A stretch of DNA of 64,000 bases from Halomarinibacterium sp034670265. Its GTDB lineage: Bacteria > Bacteroidota > Bacteroidia > Flavobacteriales > Flavobacteriaceae. The stretch spans positions 372,001-436,000 of the forward strand of contig JAXMNU010000004.1 of assembly GCA_034670265.1 (NCBI GenBank), in the 5' to 3' direction. A model generated the notes under the pieces. That model worked only from the letters and a program-made list of their open reading frames with translations. It was not told the DNA's origin and searched no databases. Below, in pieces: positions 43,575 through 51,417 of this stretch; position 1 is the stretch's first letter, and each line of letters begins with the position of its first letter. Made by a program: the position numbers and the translations under genes.

Positions 43575-44278
43575 TCTTGCAATACAAATACTTTTCTAAG
43601 TAAATCGGTCGTACGAGAAGAGATTTTTGTTCGAATGTTTTTTTCTTCCACCGAAATCATTGTATACACACCTTTTAAGGCTTCGTTAGTTACATAATCG
43701 GTTAAGTCTGGATTCACCTGATTTACAAAAGGAATGGCATTGTATTTATTAATAATATTGGTCCATATTTGGTCGGCACCCACTTTAGAAAACGAATTTT
43801 GAATCACAGGATTAAATTTAGCATACAAAGCCGTTTGTGTTCTACCTTCCAAATATTGTGTGGCAGCATTGTCTGGACCTAATAAAATATTTTTAGCATC
43901 ATTAAATGTGATTCCTTTTACAGCATCCACAAAGATGGGAGTCGCTTCTTTTACAGCATCTTCGGCAGCGCGATTAAGGATAATTAATCCTTCGTCTGCT
44001 AGGCTAGAAAGCCCAATGTCGCGTAGGGTTTGGTCTACTTTCTGTAATTCTTCTGGAAGTAAAATCTTTACCAATTGGTTTTTATAAAACCCATCCTTTT
44101 GTGTAAGTTTTGTTACTTGTTTGTCAATTCCAAAATCTAAGGCTTCTCGTAAACCATTGCCAATCATAGCATCACTTATGCCACCATCGCCATTAGGAAG
44201 GGTATTGACAACATTTTGGAGTTCGTCGCAAGAGGTGAAGAAAAATACGGTAACAATCAAAAAAAACTTTTTTAGCAT
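43571..44278 (-). CDS. DUF4197 lipoprotein
   Basis: 235 residues with a lipoprotein signal (LIVTVFFFTSC, Cys17). The mature part matches DUF4197: GLREALDFGIDKQVTKLTQKDGFYKN (in part), VKILLPEELQKVDQTLRDIG-like text and FVDAVKGITFNDAKNIL. It is predicted helical and exported; function unknown. It is divergent from icmF, with a 140-nt gap holding the icmF promoter, and its end overlaps pyrF. Confidence 0.85.
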   Translation of the reverse strand: MLKKFFLIVTVFFFTSCDELQNVVNTLPNGDGGISDAMIGNGLREALDFGIDKQVTKLTQKDGFYKNQLVKILLPEELQKVDQTLRDIGLSSLADEGLIILNRAAEDAVKEATPIFVDAVKGITFNDAKNILLGPDNAATQYLEGRTQTALYAKFNPVIQNSFSKVGADQIWTNIINKYNAIPFVNQVNPDLTDYVTNEALKGVYTMISVEEKNIRTKISSRTTDLLRKVFVLQD

Positions 44279-44383
44279 GGAATTTATTTTAGAGTTTCAA
44301 AGATACTATTTAATATAAAAACCGTTCCAAAAAAGTGCTTTTGTAAAATTGTAAACAAATCCTTCCTTTCATTGTGAATTTCG

Positions 44384-44391
44384 TAAATTTG
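44384..44391 (+). promoter_or_regulatory. -7 box for icmF
   Basis: TAAATTTG lies 27 nt before the ATG at 44419, followed by GCAC as at prfA. The predicted leader is about 22 nt, too short for a cobalamin riboswitch. Confidence 0.5.
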
Positions 44392-44418
44392 CACTTCCAT
44401 AATTCATAGATTTTGTCA

Positions 44419-47400
44419 ATGCAACAAATACCTCCATATCAGCCTAAACATAAAGTACGAATTGTCACCGCAGCATCCCTGTTCGATGGTCACGATGCCG
44501 CTATCAATATTATGCGCCGTATCATTCAAGCTACGGGCGTTGAGGTGATTCATTTAGGGCACGATAGAAGTGTGGAAGAGGTTGTAAATACAGCCATTCA
44601 AGAGGATGCTAATGCTATTGCCATGACTTCCTATCAAGGGGGTCACAATGAGTATTTTAAGTATATGTACGACTTGCTTCAGGAAAAAGGAGCAGGGCAC
44701 ATCAAGATTTTTGGTGGCGGCGGTGGAGTGATTTTACCTTCGGAAATTAAAGACTTGATGGACTACGGTATCACCCGAATTTATTCCCCAGACGATGGCC
44801 GTGAATTAGGCCTACAGGGAATGATTAACGATTTGGTGCAGCAATCCGATTTTCCAGTGGGAGATTCACTAAATGGCGAACTGAAAGACCTTCCGAAGAA
44901 AAATCCAAAATCCATTGCCCGTATTATTTCTTCAGCTGAAAACTTCCCAGAAGTGGCGAAGGAAACTCTTGATGCCATTCATAAAAAGAATGAAAAAGCG
45001 ACCATTCCGGTTCTGGGAATTACAGGAACAGGAGGGGCTGGAAAATCCTCTTTAGTGGATGAACTCGTTCGAAGATTTCTCATCGATTTCCCTAAAAAAA
45101 CCATTGCACTTATTTCGGTAGATCCTTCCAAAAGGAAAACAGGGGGTGCGTTGTTGGGGGATCGTATCCGAATGAACGCCATTAACAGCCCAAGAGTGTA
45201 TATGCGTAGTTTGGCGACCCGACAGAGTAATTTGGCGTTGTCAAAATACGTCAATGAAGCCATTGAAGTGTTGAAAGCTGCTGAGTACGATTTAATTGTG
45301 TTGGAAACTTCAGGAATTGGACAAAGTGACACCGAAATTTTGGAACACAGTGATGTATCTCTTTACGTAATGACTCCCGAATTTGGTGCCGCCACTCAGT
45401 TGGAAAAAATTGATATGCTAGATTTTGCCGATTTGGTAGCCATCAACAAATTCGATAAAAGAGGTTCGTTGGATGCGCTTCGGGATGTAAAAAAACAATA
45501 TATGCGTAACCATAATTTATGGGATACGCCACAGGATCAATTGCCTGTGTACGGGACGATTGCGTCTCAGTTTAACGATCCAGGAATGAACCAACTCTAC
45601 AAAGCCATTATGGATAAAATTGTAGAGAAAACCGAAGCAAATCTGAAAAGTAGCTACGAGATTAGTGACGAGATGAGCGAGAAGATTTTTGTGATTCCGC
45701 CGGCTCGTACGCGGTACCTTTCTGAAATTGCTGAAAACAATAGAAATTATGATAAAGTGGCCTCACAACAAGTGGAGGTGGCTCAAAAATTATACGGGAT
45801 TTTTAAGACAATTTGCACGGTTGCTGTCATTTCGAACGAAAGTGAGAAATCTCATTTGAGTAAGTTAGGGTTAGAACAGGATGAGATTCTTCGTTCCACT
45901 CAGAATGACGATGACAAAGAATTAGTGAAATTACTGCTAAAGGAATTCGACCGCGTAAAAATGGATCTCGACCCCCACCATTGGGATACACTTATTAATT
46001 GGGATGCAACTGTAAAACGCTACAAAGACCCTATTTATAGTTTCAAGGTTCGCGATAAGGAAATTAAAATTGAAACTCACACCGAAAGCCTTTCGCATAC
46101 ACAAATACCTAAAGTGGCGTTGCCAAAATACCAAGCCTGGGGTGATATTTTACGTTGGTGTTTGCAGGAAAATGTACCGGGTGAATTCCCCTATGCTTCG
46201 GGGTTATATCCGTTTAAGAGAACAGGAGAGGATCCTGCGCGTATGTTCGCAGGTGAAGGTGGTCCAGAACGTACCAACAGACGTTTCCATTATGTAAGCC
46301 ACGGATTACCAGCAAAGCGACTTTCCACAGCGTTTGACAGTGTCACACTTTACGGAAATGACCCTGGATTACGCCCCGATATCTACGGAAAAATTGGAAA
46401 TGCAGGGGTGTCTATTTGCTGTTTGGACGATGCCAAGAAATTATATTCAGGATTCGATTTAAGTGATGCGATGACCTCGGTGAGTATGACTATTAATGGT
46501 CCGGCTCCTATGTTACTCGGTTTTTTTATGAATGCAGCCATCGACCAAAATTGTGAGAAATACATTAAAGAAAACGGTCTTGAAAAGGAAGCTGAAAAGA
46601 AAATCGCTGCCATTTATAAAGAAAAAGGAACACAACGTCCAAGCTATCACGGAGGTCTACCCGAAGGAAACGATGGTCTAGGATTAATGCTTTTAGGCGT
46701 AACCGGAGACCAAGTATTACCTGCAGATGTTTATGCCAACATTAAAGCGGAAACCCTCAAACAAGTGAGAGGGACAGTACAAGCCGATATTTTAAAAGAA
46801 GACCAAGCACAGAATACATGTATTTTTTCAACAGAATTTGCCCTTCGGTTAATGGGTGACGTGCAAGAATATTTTATTCAGAAAAAAGTACGGAATTTCT
46901 ATTCAGTATCTATTTCGGGATATCACATTGCTGAAGCGGGAGCAAACCCCATTTCGCAATTGGCGTTTACCCTTGCTAACGGATTTACCTACGTGGAGTA
47001 TTACCTTTCTCGTGGGATGGATATTAATAAATTCGGACCAAATTTATCGTTCTTTTTCAGTAATGGGATCGACCCAGAATATTCGGTGATTGGTCGTGTG
47101 GCTCGTAAGATTTGGGCAAAAGCAATGCGCGATAAATACGGTGCCAATCCTCGTGCACAGATGTTGAAATATCACATTCAAACTTCAGGAAGGAGCTTAC
47201 ACGCTCAGGAAATTGACTTCAATGATATTCGTACTACGCTTCAGGCATTGTATGCTATTTACGATAATTGTAATTCGTTACACACCAATGCGTATGATGA
47301 AGCTATTACTACGCCTACCGAAGAAAGTGTACGTCGTGCGATGGCGATTCAGTTAATTATTAATAAAGAGCTAGGATTGGCAAAAAATGAAAATCCTATT

Positions 47401-47868
47401 CAAGGATCCTTCATCATTGAAGAACTCACCGATTTGGTAGAGGAAGCTGTGCTGAAAGAATTCGATAGCATCACCGAGCGTGGAGGTGTGTTAGGAGCGA
47501 TGGAAACCATGTACCAACGAAGTAAAATACAAGAAGAAAGCTTGTATTACGAAACATTAAAACACAACGGTGAGTTTCCTATTATTGGGGTCAACACCTT
47601 TTTAAGCAGCAAAGGATCGCCTACCATTTTACCTGCGGAAGTGATTCGCGCCACCGAAGACGAAAAACAAGCGCAGATTCACACCTTAGAACAATTGCAT
47701 AACACCTACCCAACCCGTGCCGAAGAAGCCATTAAAAAAGTGCAGCAAGCGGCTATCCAAAACAAAAACATTTTTGAAGAATTGATGGAAGCTACCAAGG
47801 TATGTTCGCTAGGGCAAATTACCAGTGCCTTATTTGAAGTAGGAGGGCAGTACAGACGGAATATGTAA
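44419..47868 (+). CDS. icmF: fused isobutyryl-CoA mutase IcmF
   Basis: 1149 residues from the ATG at 44419 (a TTG two codons upstream is less likely). Domain order is cobalamin-binding (DGHD at 23-26, His25 as cobalt ligand; GGGGGVILPSEI), MeaI-type G-protein chaperone (Walker A GTGGAGKSS near 203-211), linker, then the substrate-binding barrel (GLYPFKRTGEDPARMFAGEG; FSVSISGYHIAEAGAN-like segment). This order defines IcmF, which interconverts isobutyryl-CoA and butyryl-CoA and can also act on related branched acyl-CoAs. The segment about 470-497 in the linker is foreign to the family and is encoded by an 84-bp palindromic repeat. The frame remains intact through it. Confidence 0.95.
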   Translation: MQQIPPYQPKHKVRIVTAASLFDGHDAAINIMRRIIQATGVEVIHLGHDRSVEEVVNTAIQEDANAIAMTSYQGGHNEYFKYMYDLLQEKGAGHIKIFGGGGGVILPSEIKDLMDYGITRIYSPDDGRELGLQGMINDLVQQSDFPVGDSLNGELKDLPKKNPKSIARIISSAENFPEVAKETLDAIHKKNEKATIPVLGITGTGGAGKSSLVDELVRRFLIDFPKKTIALISVDPSKRKTGGALLGDRIRMNAINSPRVYMRSLATRQSNLALSKYVNEAIEVLKAAEYDLIVLETSGIGQSDTEILEHSDVSLYVMTPEFGAATQLEKIDMLDFADLVAINKFDKRGSLDALRDVKKQYMRNHNLWDTPQDQLPVYGTIASQFNDPGMNQLYKAIMDKIVEKTEANLKSSYEISDEMSEKIFVIPPARTRYLSEIAENNRNYDKVASQQVEVAQKLYGIFKTICTVAVISNESEKSHLSKLGLEQDEILRSTQNDDDKELVKLLLKEFDRVKMDLDPHHWDTLINWDATVKRYKDPIYSFKVRDKEIKIETHTESLSHTQIPKVALPKYQAWGDILRWCLQENVPGEFPYASGLYPFKRTGEDPARMFAGEGGPERTNRRFHYVSHGLPAKRLSTAFDSVTLYGNDPGLRPDIYGKIGNAGVSICCLDDAKKLYSGFDLSDAMTSVSMTINGPAPMLLGFFMNAAIDQNCEKYIKENGLEKEAEKKIAAIYKEKGTQRPSYHGGLPEGNDGLGLMLLGVTGDQVLPADVYANIKAETLKQVRGTVQADILKEDQAQNTCIFSTEFALRLMGDVQEYFIQKKVRNFYSVSISGYHIAEAGANPISQLAFTLANGFTYVEYYLSRGMDINKFGPNLSFFFSNGIDPEYSVIGRVARKIWAKAMRDKYGANPRAQMLKYHIQTSGRSLHAQEIDFNDIRTTLQALYAIYDNCNSLHTNAYDEAITTPTEESVRRAMAIQLIINKELGLAKNENPIQGSFIIEELTDLVEEAVLKEFDSITERGGVLGAMETMYQRSKIQEESLYYETLKHNGEFPIIGVNTFLSSKGSPTILPAEVIRATEDEKQAQIHTLEQLHNTYPTRAEEAIKKVQQAAIQNKNIFEELMEATKVCSLGQITSALFEVGGQYRRNM
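45826..45909 (+). repeat. 84-bp palindromic repeat inserted in frame in icmF
   Basis: The element begins GTCATTTCGAACGAAAGTGA and ends CACTCAGAATGAC, so the ends are inverted repeats (GTCATT/AATGAC, with AAATCTCAT against ATGAGATT inside). It is 28 codons long. It encodes VISNESEKSHLSKLGLEQDE then ILRSTQND. Both the DNA and this peptide resemble intergenic palindromic repeats I recall from Flavobacteriaceae. It sits between the G domain and the mutase barrel. Confidence 0.75.
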
Positions 47869-48337
47869 GCAGGTCGCTCATTTTTTCAAATGAAATGTAG
47901 AAAAAATGATGCAGACTGCTTATCCCGCCTATGGCGGGATCTAGGTCGCTTATGGTGAGCTTGTCGAAGCATCTTTTATTCACTTATTTAGTCAATTAAC
48001 ACGATATTTACTTTAGTATTATTACTTGTTCATTTTCTTTGCTCATCCAACCCTTCGACTGCGCTCAGGGCAGGCATCAACGAACCAAAAGAAAAGATGC
48101 CTTTTACGGAGTATATTTATTTGTTTTGGAGTCCGTGAATCTTTGATTTCAGAGGAATTTTTGCTTTGCAAAACCGTCTTGAAAACTCCGCGTCGCTTTG
48201 CTCCTGAATCTCGGAGCTTTTCTGCGACTATTCTGCTGAAAAGGGGTTTTGTTTTGGAAAAAACGAAATAAATATAATAATTTGTCATACTGTAACTATC
48301 ACATTAGGTATTTCGAAGATTGTGAAAAAAACATAAA
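47869..48337. other. 469-bp gap filled with hairpins and repeat-like words, no gene
   Basis: ATCCCGCC-TAT-GGCGGGAT at 47922-47940 is a perfect hairpin without a T run. TGAGCTTGTCGAAG at 47956-47969 and CTTCGACTGCGCTCAG at 48053-48068 resemble each other in opposite orientation and resemble the loop word in the glnN terminator. From about 48080 to 48270 a CG-richer stretch is open in two opposing frames but encodes no recognisable protein. The last about 60 nt before 48338 are AT-rich and should hold the promoter of the next gene, although no clear -7 box was found. Confidence 0.6.
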
Positions 48338-49078
48338 ATGAGTTTCCTAAAAGCAGAATGGCGAAAACTGGCTATGGCAAATTATGTAGTAGCTCCAGAG
48401 GTATTAGCCAAGTATGTCCCTTTTGGTACAGAGCTCGATTTTTGGGAGGGGAAATGTTATGTGAGTTTGGTTGGTTTTATGTTTTTAAATACTAAGCTAC
48501 TTGGTGTAAAAATTCCGTTTCATTCCAATTTTGAAGAAGTCAATTTGCGATTTTATGTAAAGCGTTTTGATGGAGAAAATTACAAAAGGGGCGTTGTATT
48601 TATTAAAGAAATTGTTCCAAAGCCTGCACTAACTTTTGTGGCAAATACGGTATATCATGAAAACTATGAAACTCTGCCTATGGAGCATCGATGGGAGGAA
48701 ACTTCAGAAAATAGGCAAGTTACGTATCGTTGGAAAAAAAATAAGGTTTGGCATTCTTTTCAGGTTACGGCAAACCTCAATGCAGAGCCAATTCTTAGTA
48801 ACAGCGAAACCGAATTTATTACCGAACACTATTGGGGCTATGCTTCAAGAAACGCCAAAAGCTCCAATGAGTATGAAGTCACCCACCCTAAATGGGAGCA
48901 GTACAAGGTATTGGATTATAATATTGCTGTGGATTTTGGTAGTGTGTATGGCAATGAGTTTCAATTTTTAAACCATCAAAAACCTACTTCTGTATTCTTG
49001 GCAGAAGGCTCACCCATTACTGTGGAGAGTAAAAGGGTGTTAAAAAAATTACAACGTCAACATCCACGTACGTTGTAG
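48338..49078 (+). CDS. DUF2071 (YqjF-like) protein
   Basis: 246 residues. Typical segments are NYVVAPEVLAKYVPFGTELD, CYVSLVGFMFLNTKLLGVKIP, VNLRFYVKRFDGE and GVVFIKEIVPKPAL, which mark the DUF2071/YqjF family. Members are cytoplasmic beta-rich proteins of unknown role. The gene stands alone behind the repeat-filled gap. Its 3' end overlaps the convergent hypothetical gene by 30 nt. Confidence 0.85.
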   Translation: MSFLKAEWRKLAMANYVVAPEVLAKYVPFGTELDFWEGKCYVSLVGFMFLNTKLLGVKIPFHSNFEEVNLRFYVKRFDGENYKRGVVFIKEIVPKPALTFVANTVYHENYETLPMEHRWEETSENRQVTYRWKKNKVWHSFQVTANLNAEPILSNSETEFITEHYWGYASRNAKSSNEYEVTHPKWEQYKVLDYNIAVDFGSVYGNEFQFLNHQKPTSVFLAEGSPITVESKRVLKKLQRQHPRTL

Positions 49079-49444
49079 CTTTCTAAACATTTTAAGCTCT
49101 TTACGTAGAATAGGCATATAATCTTTGCCATTGCTATGCGTTTTTTCCAGTCGCTCACAGTTTTTATAAAGTGAATTAGTAAGTCGGTTTACCTGTGCGG
49201 CGTATTTGTGTTTTTCTTCAGAGAATGTTTGGCTCTCGGCCTTTAAAATTTCTGGAGCCAAAGAGATAGACTGTTGTACAATGTCGCCCGAAAAATAGAT
49301 GTTAGGATCTTCTTTTCCATTAGATTGCAAATGACATAAGTCTTCCACAAAATAATGTGAGATGCTTCTGGAAATTTTAAAAATATCCATAGCCTTTTGG
49401 TATAAAGGCGAATAGGAATATTGATGGGGCACTGGATGGTACAT
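49049..49444 (-). CDS. hypothetical helical protein
   Basis: 131 residues, predicted all-helical with four main helices: YQKAMDIFKISRSISHYF, GDIVQQSISLAPEILKAE, HKYAAQVNRLTNSLYKNCERL and MPILRKELKMFRKLQRTW. There is no signal peptide or membrane segment. The layout resembles small four-helix bundles, but no family motif is recognised. It overlaps the convergent DUF2071 gene by 30 nt and is divergent from the Lrp gene with 131 nt between. Coding is supported by length, start context and codon use. Confidence 0.65.
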   Translation of the reverse strand: MYHPVPHQYSYSPLYQKAMDIFKISRSISHYFVEDLCHLQSNGKEDPNIYFSGDIVQQSISLAPEILKAESQTFSEEKHKYAAQVNRLTNSLYKNCERLEKTHSNGKDYMPILRKELKMFRKLQRTWMLTL

Positions 49445-49575
49445 AATTATAGCAATAACTTTTTTTGAAAGTCACCCAAATTTACCAACAAATTAAAAAT
49501 TCCTTCTTTCGATTTTAAAGTAAAAGTTCGATTTAACTTTAAAATTATTATATTTAGCGTTAAATTTTCTACTAA

Positions 49576-50016
49576 ATGAAACATGACCCCCTTAACCGAA
49601 AAATACTCAAGTGTTTACAAACAAACGCTCGTCAGTCCAATGCCGAAATTGGACGCCAAGTTGGGTTAAGTTCCCCAGCCGTAAATGAACGAATAAAGAA
49701 GATGGAAGATGCAGGTATTATTAAAGGATATTTTGCAAATGTAGATCCGTTTGAGTGTGGCTATCAATTAAATGCTATCATTACCCTTCGTGCCTTTATG
49801 GGTAAATTAAAACCATTTCTATCCCACGTAAAAACTTACGATGAGGTGCTAAACTGCTATCGAATTACCGGCAACGAAAACATTGTAATGGAAGTAGTTT
49901 TGAAAAACCAGAAACACTTAGAAAATTTTATCGACCAATTAATTGTCTATGGTGAAACAAAAACACAGATAGTGCTGTCTCAAGTTGTTGAAAATAATGA
50001 GGTAAAACCTGTTTAG
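49576..50016 (+). CDS. Lrp/AsnC family transcription regulator
   Basis: 146 residues. The helix-turn-helix lies at about 5-50 (LNRKILKCLQTNARQSNAEI, then GLSSPAVNERIKKMEDAGII). The ligand-binding RAM domain follows (ITLRAFMGKLKPF; CYRITGNENIVMEVVLKN). Such proteins sense amino acids and form octamers. It is convergent with the MFS transporter gene, overlapping it by 4 nt, and could regulate it, though regulator genes are usually divergent from their targets. The nearest plausible -7 is TATATTTA around 49549. Confidence 0.9.
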   Translation: MKHDPLNRKILKCLQTNARQSNAEIGRQVGLSSPAVNERIKKMEDAGIIKGYFANVDPFECGYQLNAIITLRAFMGKLKPFLSHVKTYDEVLNCYRITGNENIVMEVVLKNQKHLENFIDQLIVYGETKTQIVLSQVVENNEVKPV

Positions 50017-51236
50017 TATTCTTTAATGGTAGTAGAATTTTTCAGCAATTTTAAAAGCCATAAAGTGGCAATGGCTACTCCCATCAGTGCTACAAAAAAG
50101 ACATACCATGTTGTGTTAAATCCAAACGAGTCTACTAGGTTCATCCCGGTATTATGACCTAAAATATGTGAGAAAGACCAACTCATGCTATAAAGTCCCA
50201 TATAGCTACCTTTTCTTCCTTTGGGCGCCATGGAAAGAGCCAATGCGTTAGCAAAAGGTGAGCCTACCATTTCGCCTATGGTCATGAGAATCATTCCTAT
50301 TACTAGTACGCCCACCCAGTCACTCATATTAAGCACGATAAAACTTAGAGCAAGAAAAACAACACCCCAAAAGGTTGCCATGGTTTTTGAAACATGAATA
50401 CGCTCTAGCCAACCCACCAAAGGCATTTCTAAAACTACAATCATAAATCCGTTAAGAAATAGTAGCAGCCCTATTAATTCTGCCGAGAGGAAATGTGCTT
50501 TTTCATAATATAATGGCATCACAGAAAAATATTGTACAAACATCATCCCGTTAAAAACCATAATGGCAATAAGCAATAAATACAAGCTGTTTTTATAGGG
50601 AGATATTCCTTCTTTTACAACAATTTCTTTGGTTTCGCCGGGGGGTAGTTTTTTCGGTTTTAATACAATAAAAAGAAGTATTGAAGCCATGATACATGTA
50701 AGTCCATCGATCCAAAAAAGCGAGTCGTAGCTAATTCTTGCTATAATAATTCCTCCTATTAGCGGACCAATAGAAAATCCTAGGTTTATGGCCAAACGAA
50801 TAAGAGCAATACCTCGCGTTATATTTCCTGGTTTGCAATAAGCATCACAAGCTACAAAAATGGCAGGACGGTAAGCATCGGCAACTAAAATAAGACCAAA
50901 TACTCCTGCGCAAATTCCATAAAAAGAATCCAAAAACTGAAGACTTATAAAACCAACACCTCCTAAAAAAAGACTTAGCACAATTACTTTATAAAACCCA
51001 ATAGAATCGGTTAATTTACCTCCTACCCAAGCGCCTACAAAAGAACCAACTCCAAAGCTGGTCATAATAACTCCTACTTGAGGTAGTGTGAATCCTTTTT
51101 CATTAACCAAATAGAGCGAAAGAAAGGGGATTACCATAGCTCCAGCTCGGTTTATAAAAGTAACCAATGAAAGTAGCCAGATTTCTCGAGAGAGTCCTCG
51201 AAAATTTTCGATGTAATAATTGTAGAATTTTTTCAT
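50013..51236 (-). CDS. MFS transporter
   Basis: 407 residues with 12 membrane helices. The loop between helices 2 and 3 has the MFS motif A (GGKLTDSIGFYKVI). The N-terminus NFRGLSREIWLLSLVTFINRAG is common to a group of Bacteroidota drug-type transporters. A helix 5 segment reads LGFSIGPLIGGIII. The substrate is unknown. The stop is shared with the Lrp gene (TTAG). Confidence 0.88.
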   Translation of the reverse strand: MKKFYNYYIENFRGLSREIWLLSLVTFINRAGAMVIPFLSLYLVNEKGFTLPQVGVIMTSFGVGSFVGAWVGGKLTDSIGFYKVIVLSLFLGGVGFISLQFLDSFYGICAGVFGLILVADAYRPAIFVACDAYCKPGNITRGIALIRLAINLGFSIGPLIGGIIIARISYDSLFWIDGLTCIMASILLFIVLKPKKLPPGETKEIVVKEGISPYKNSLYLLLIAIMVFNGMMFVQYFSVMPLYYEKAHFLSAELIGLLLFLNGFMIVVLEMPLVGWLERIHVSKTMATFWGVVFLALSFIVLNMSDWVGVLVIGMILMTIGEMVGSPFANALALSMAPKGRKGSYMGLYSMSWSFSHILGHNTGMNLVDSFGFNTTWYVFFVALMGVAIATLWLLKLLKNSTTIKEY

Positions 51237-51249
51237 GGGTTGGCCTCTA

Positions 51250-51286
51250 TAAAAATAAAACGTCCCGCTAAGTAGCAGGACGTTTC
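51250..51286 (-). terminator. terminator after the FISUMP lipoprotein gene
   Basis: On the minus strand AAACGTCCTGCTACTTAGCG then GGACGTTT forms a stem (one mismatch) followed by TTATTTTTAT. It lies about 130 nt after the stop at 51418 and 14 nt before the MFS start, so it isolates the MFS gene from read-through. Confidence 0.75.
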
Positions 51287-51417
51287 GTAATTGATTTGAT
51301 TTATAATACTATCAATACATACATATCCCGCTCGAGTCTGTATAGACTTGATTCATGGTTAGGATGATGTATCTATTGTTCATTTGTTTTATTTCAGTTT
51401 TCAAATGTAAATAAAAA

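Noticed and set aside
44279..44418. Cobalamin riboswitch before icmF
   Set aside because: The predicted leader is only about 22 nt and no B12-box-like sequence was seen.
48026..48288. Two opposing open frames of 81 codons each in the gap after icmF
   Set aside because: Their peptides contain runs such as LRLRSGQAS and CPERSRRV, which are translations of the repeat word in that gap; neither resembles a protein family, and the frames exist only because the repeat lacks stops.
51312..51383. 23-codon frame (MNNRYIILTMNQVYTDSSGI and three more) between the FISUMP gene and its terminator
   Set aside because: It is within the same predicted transcript but shows no family resemblance or coupling signal; it is too short to support from one sequence.
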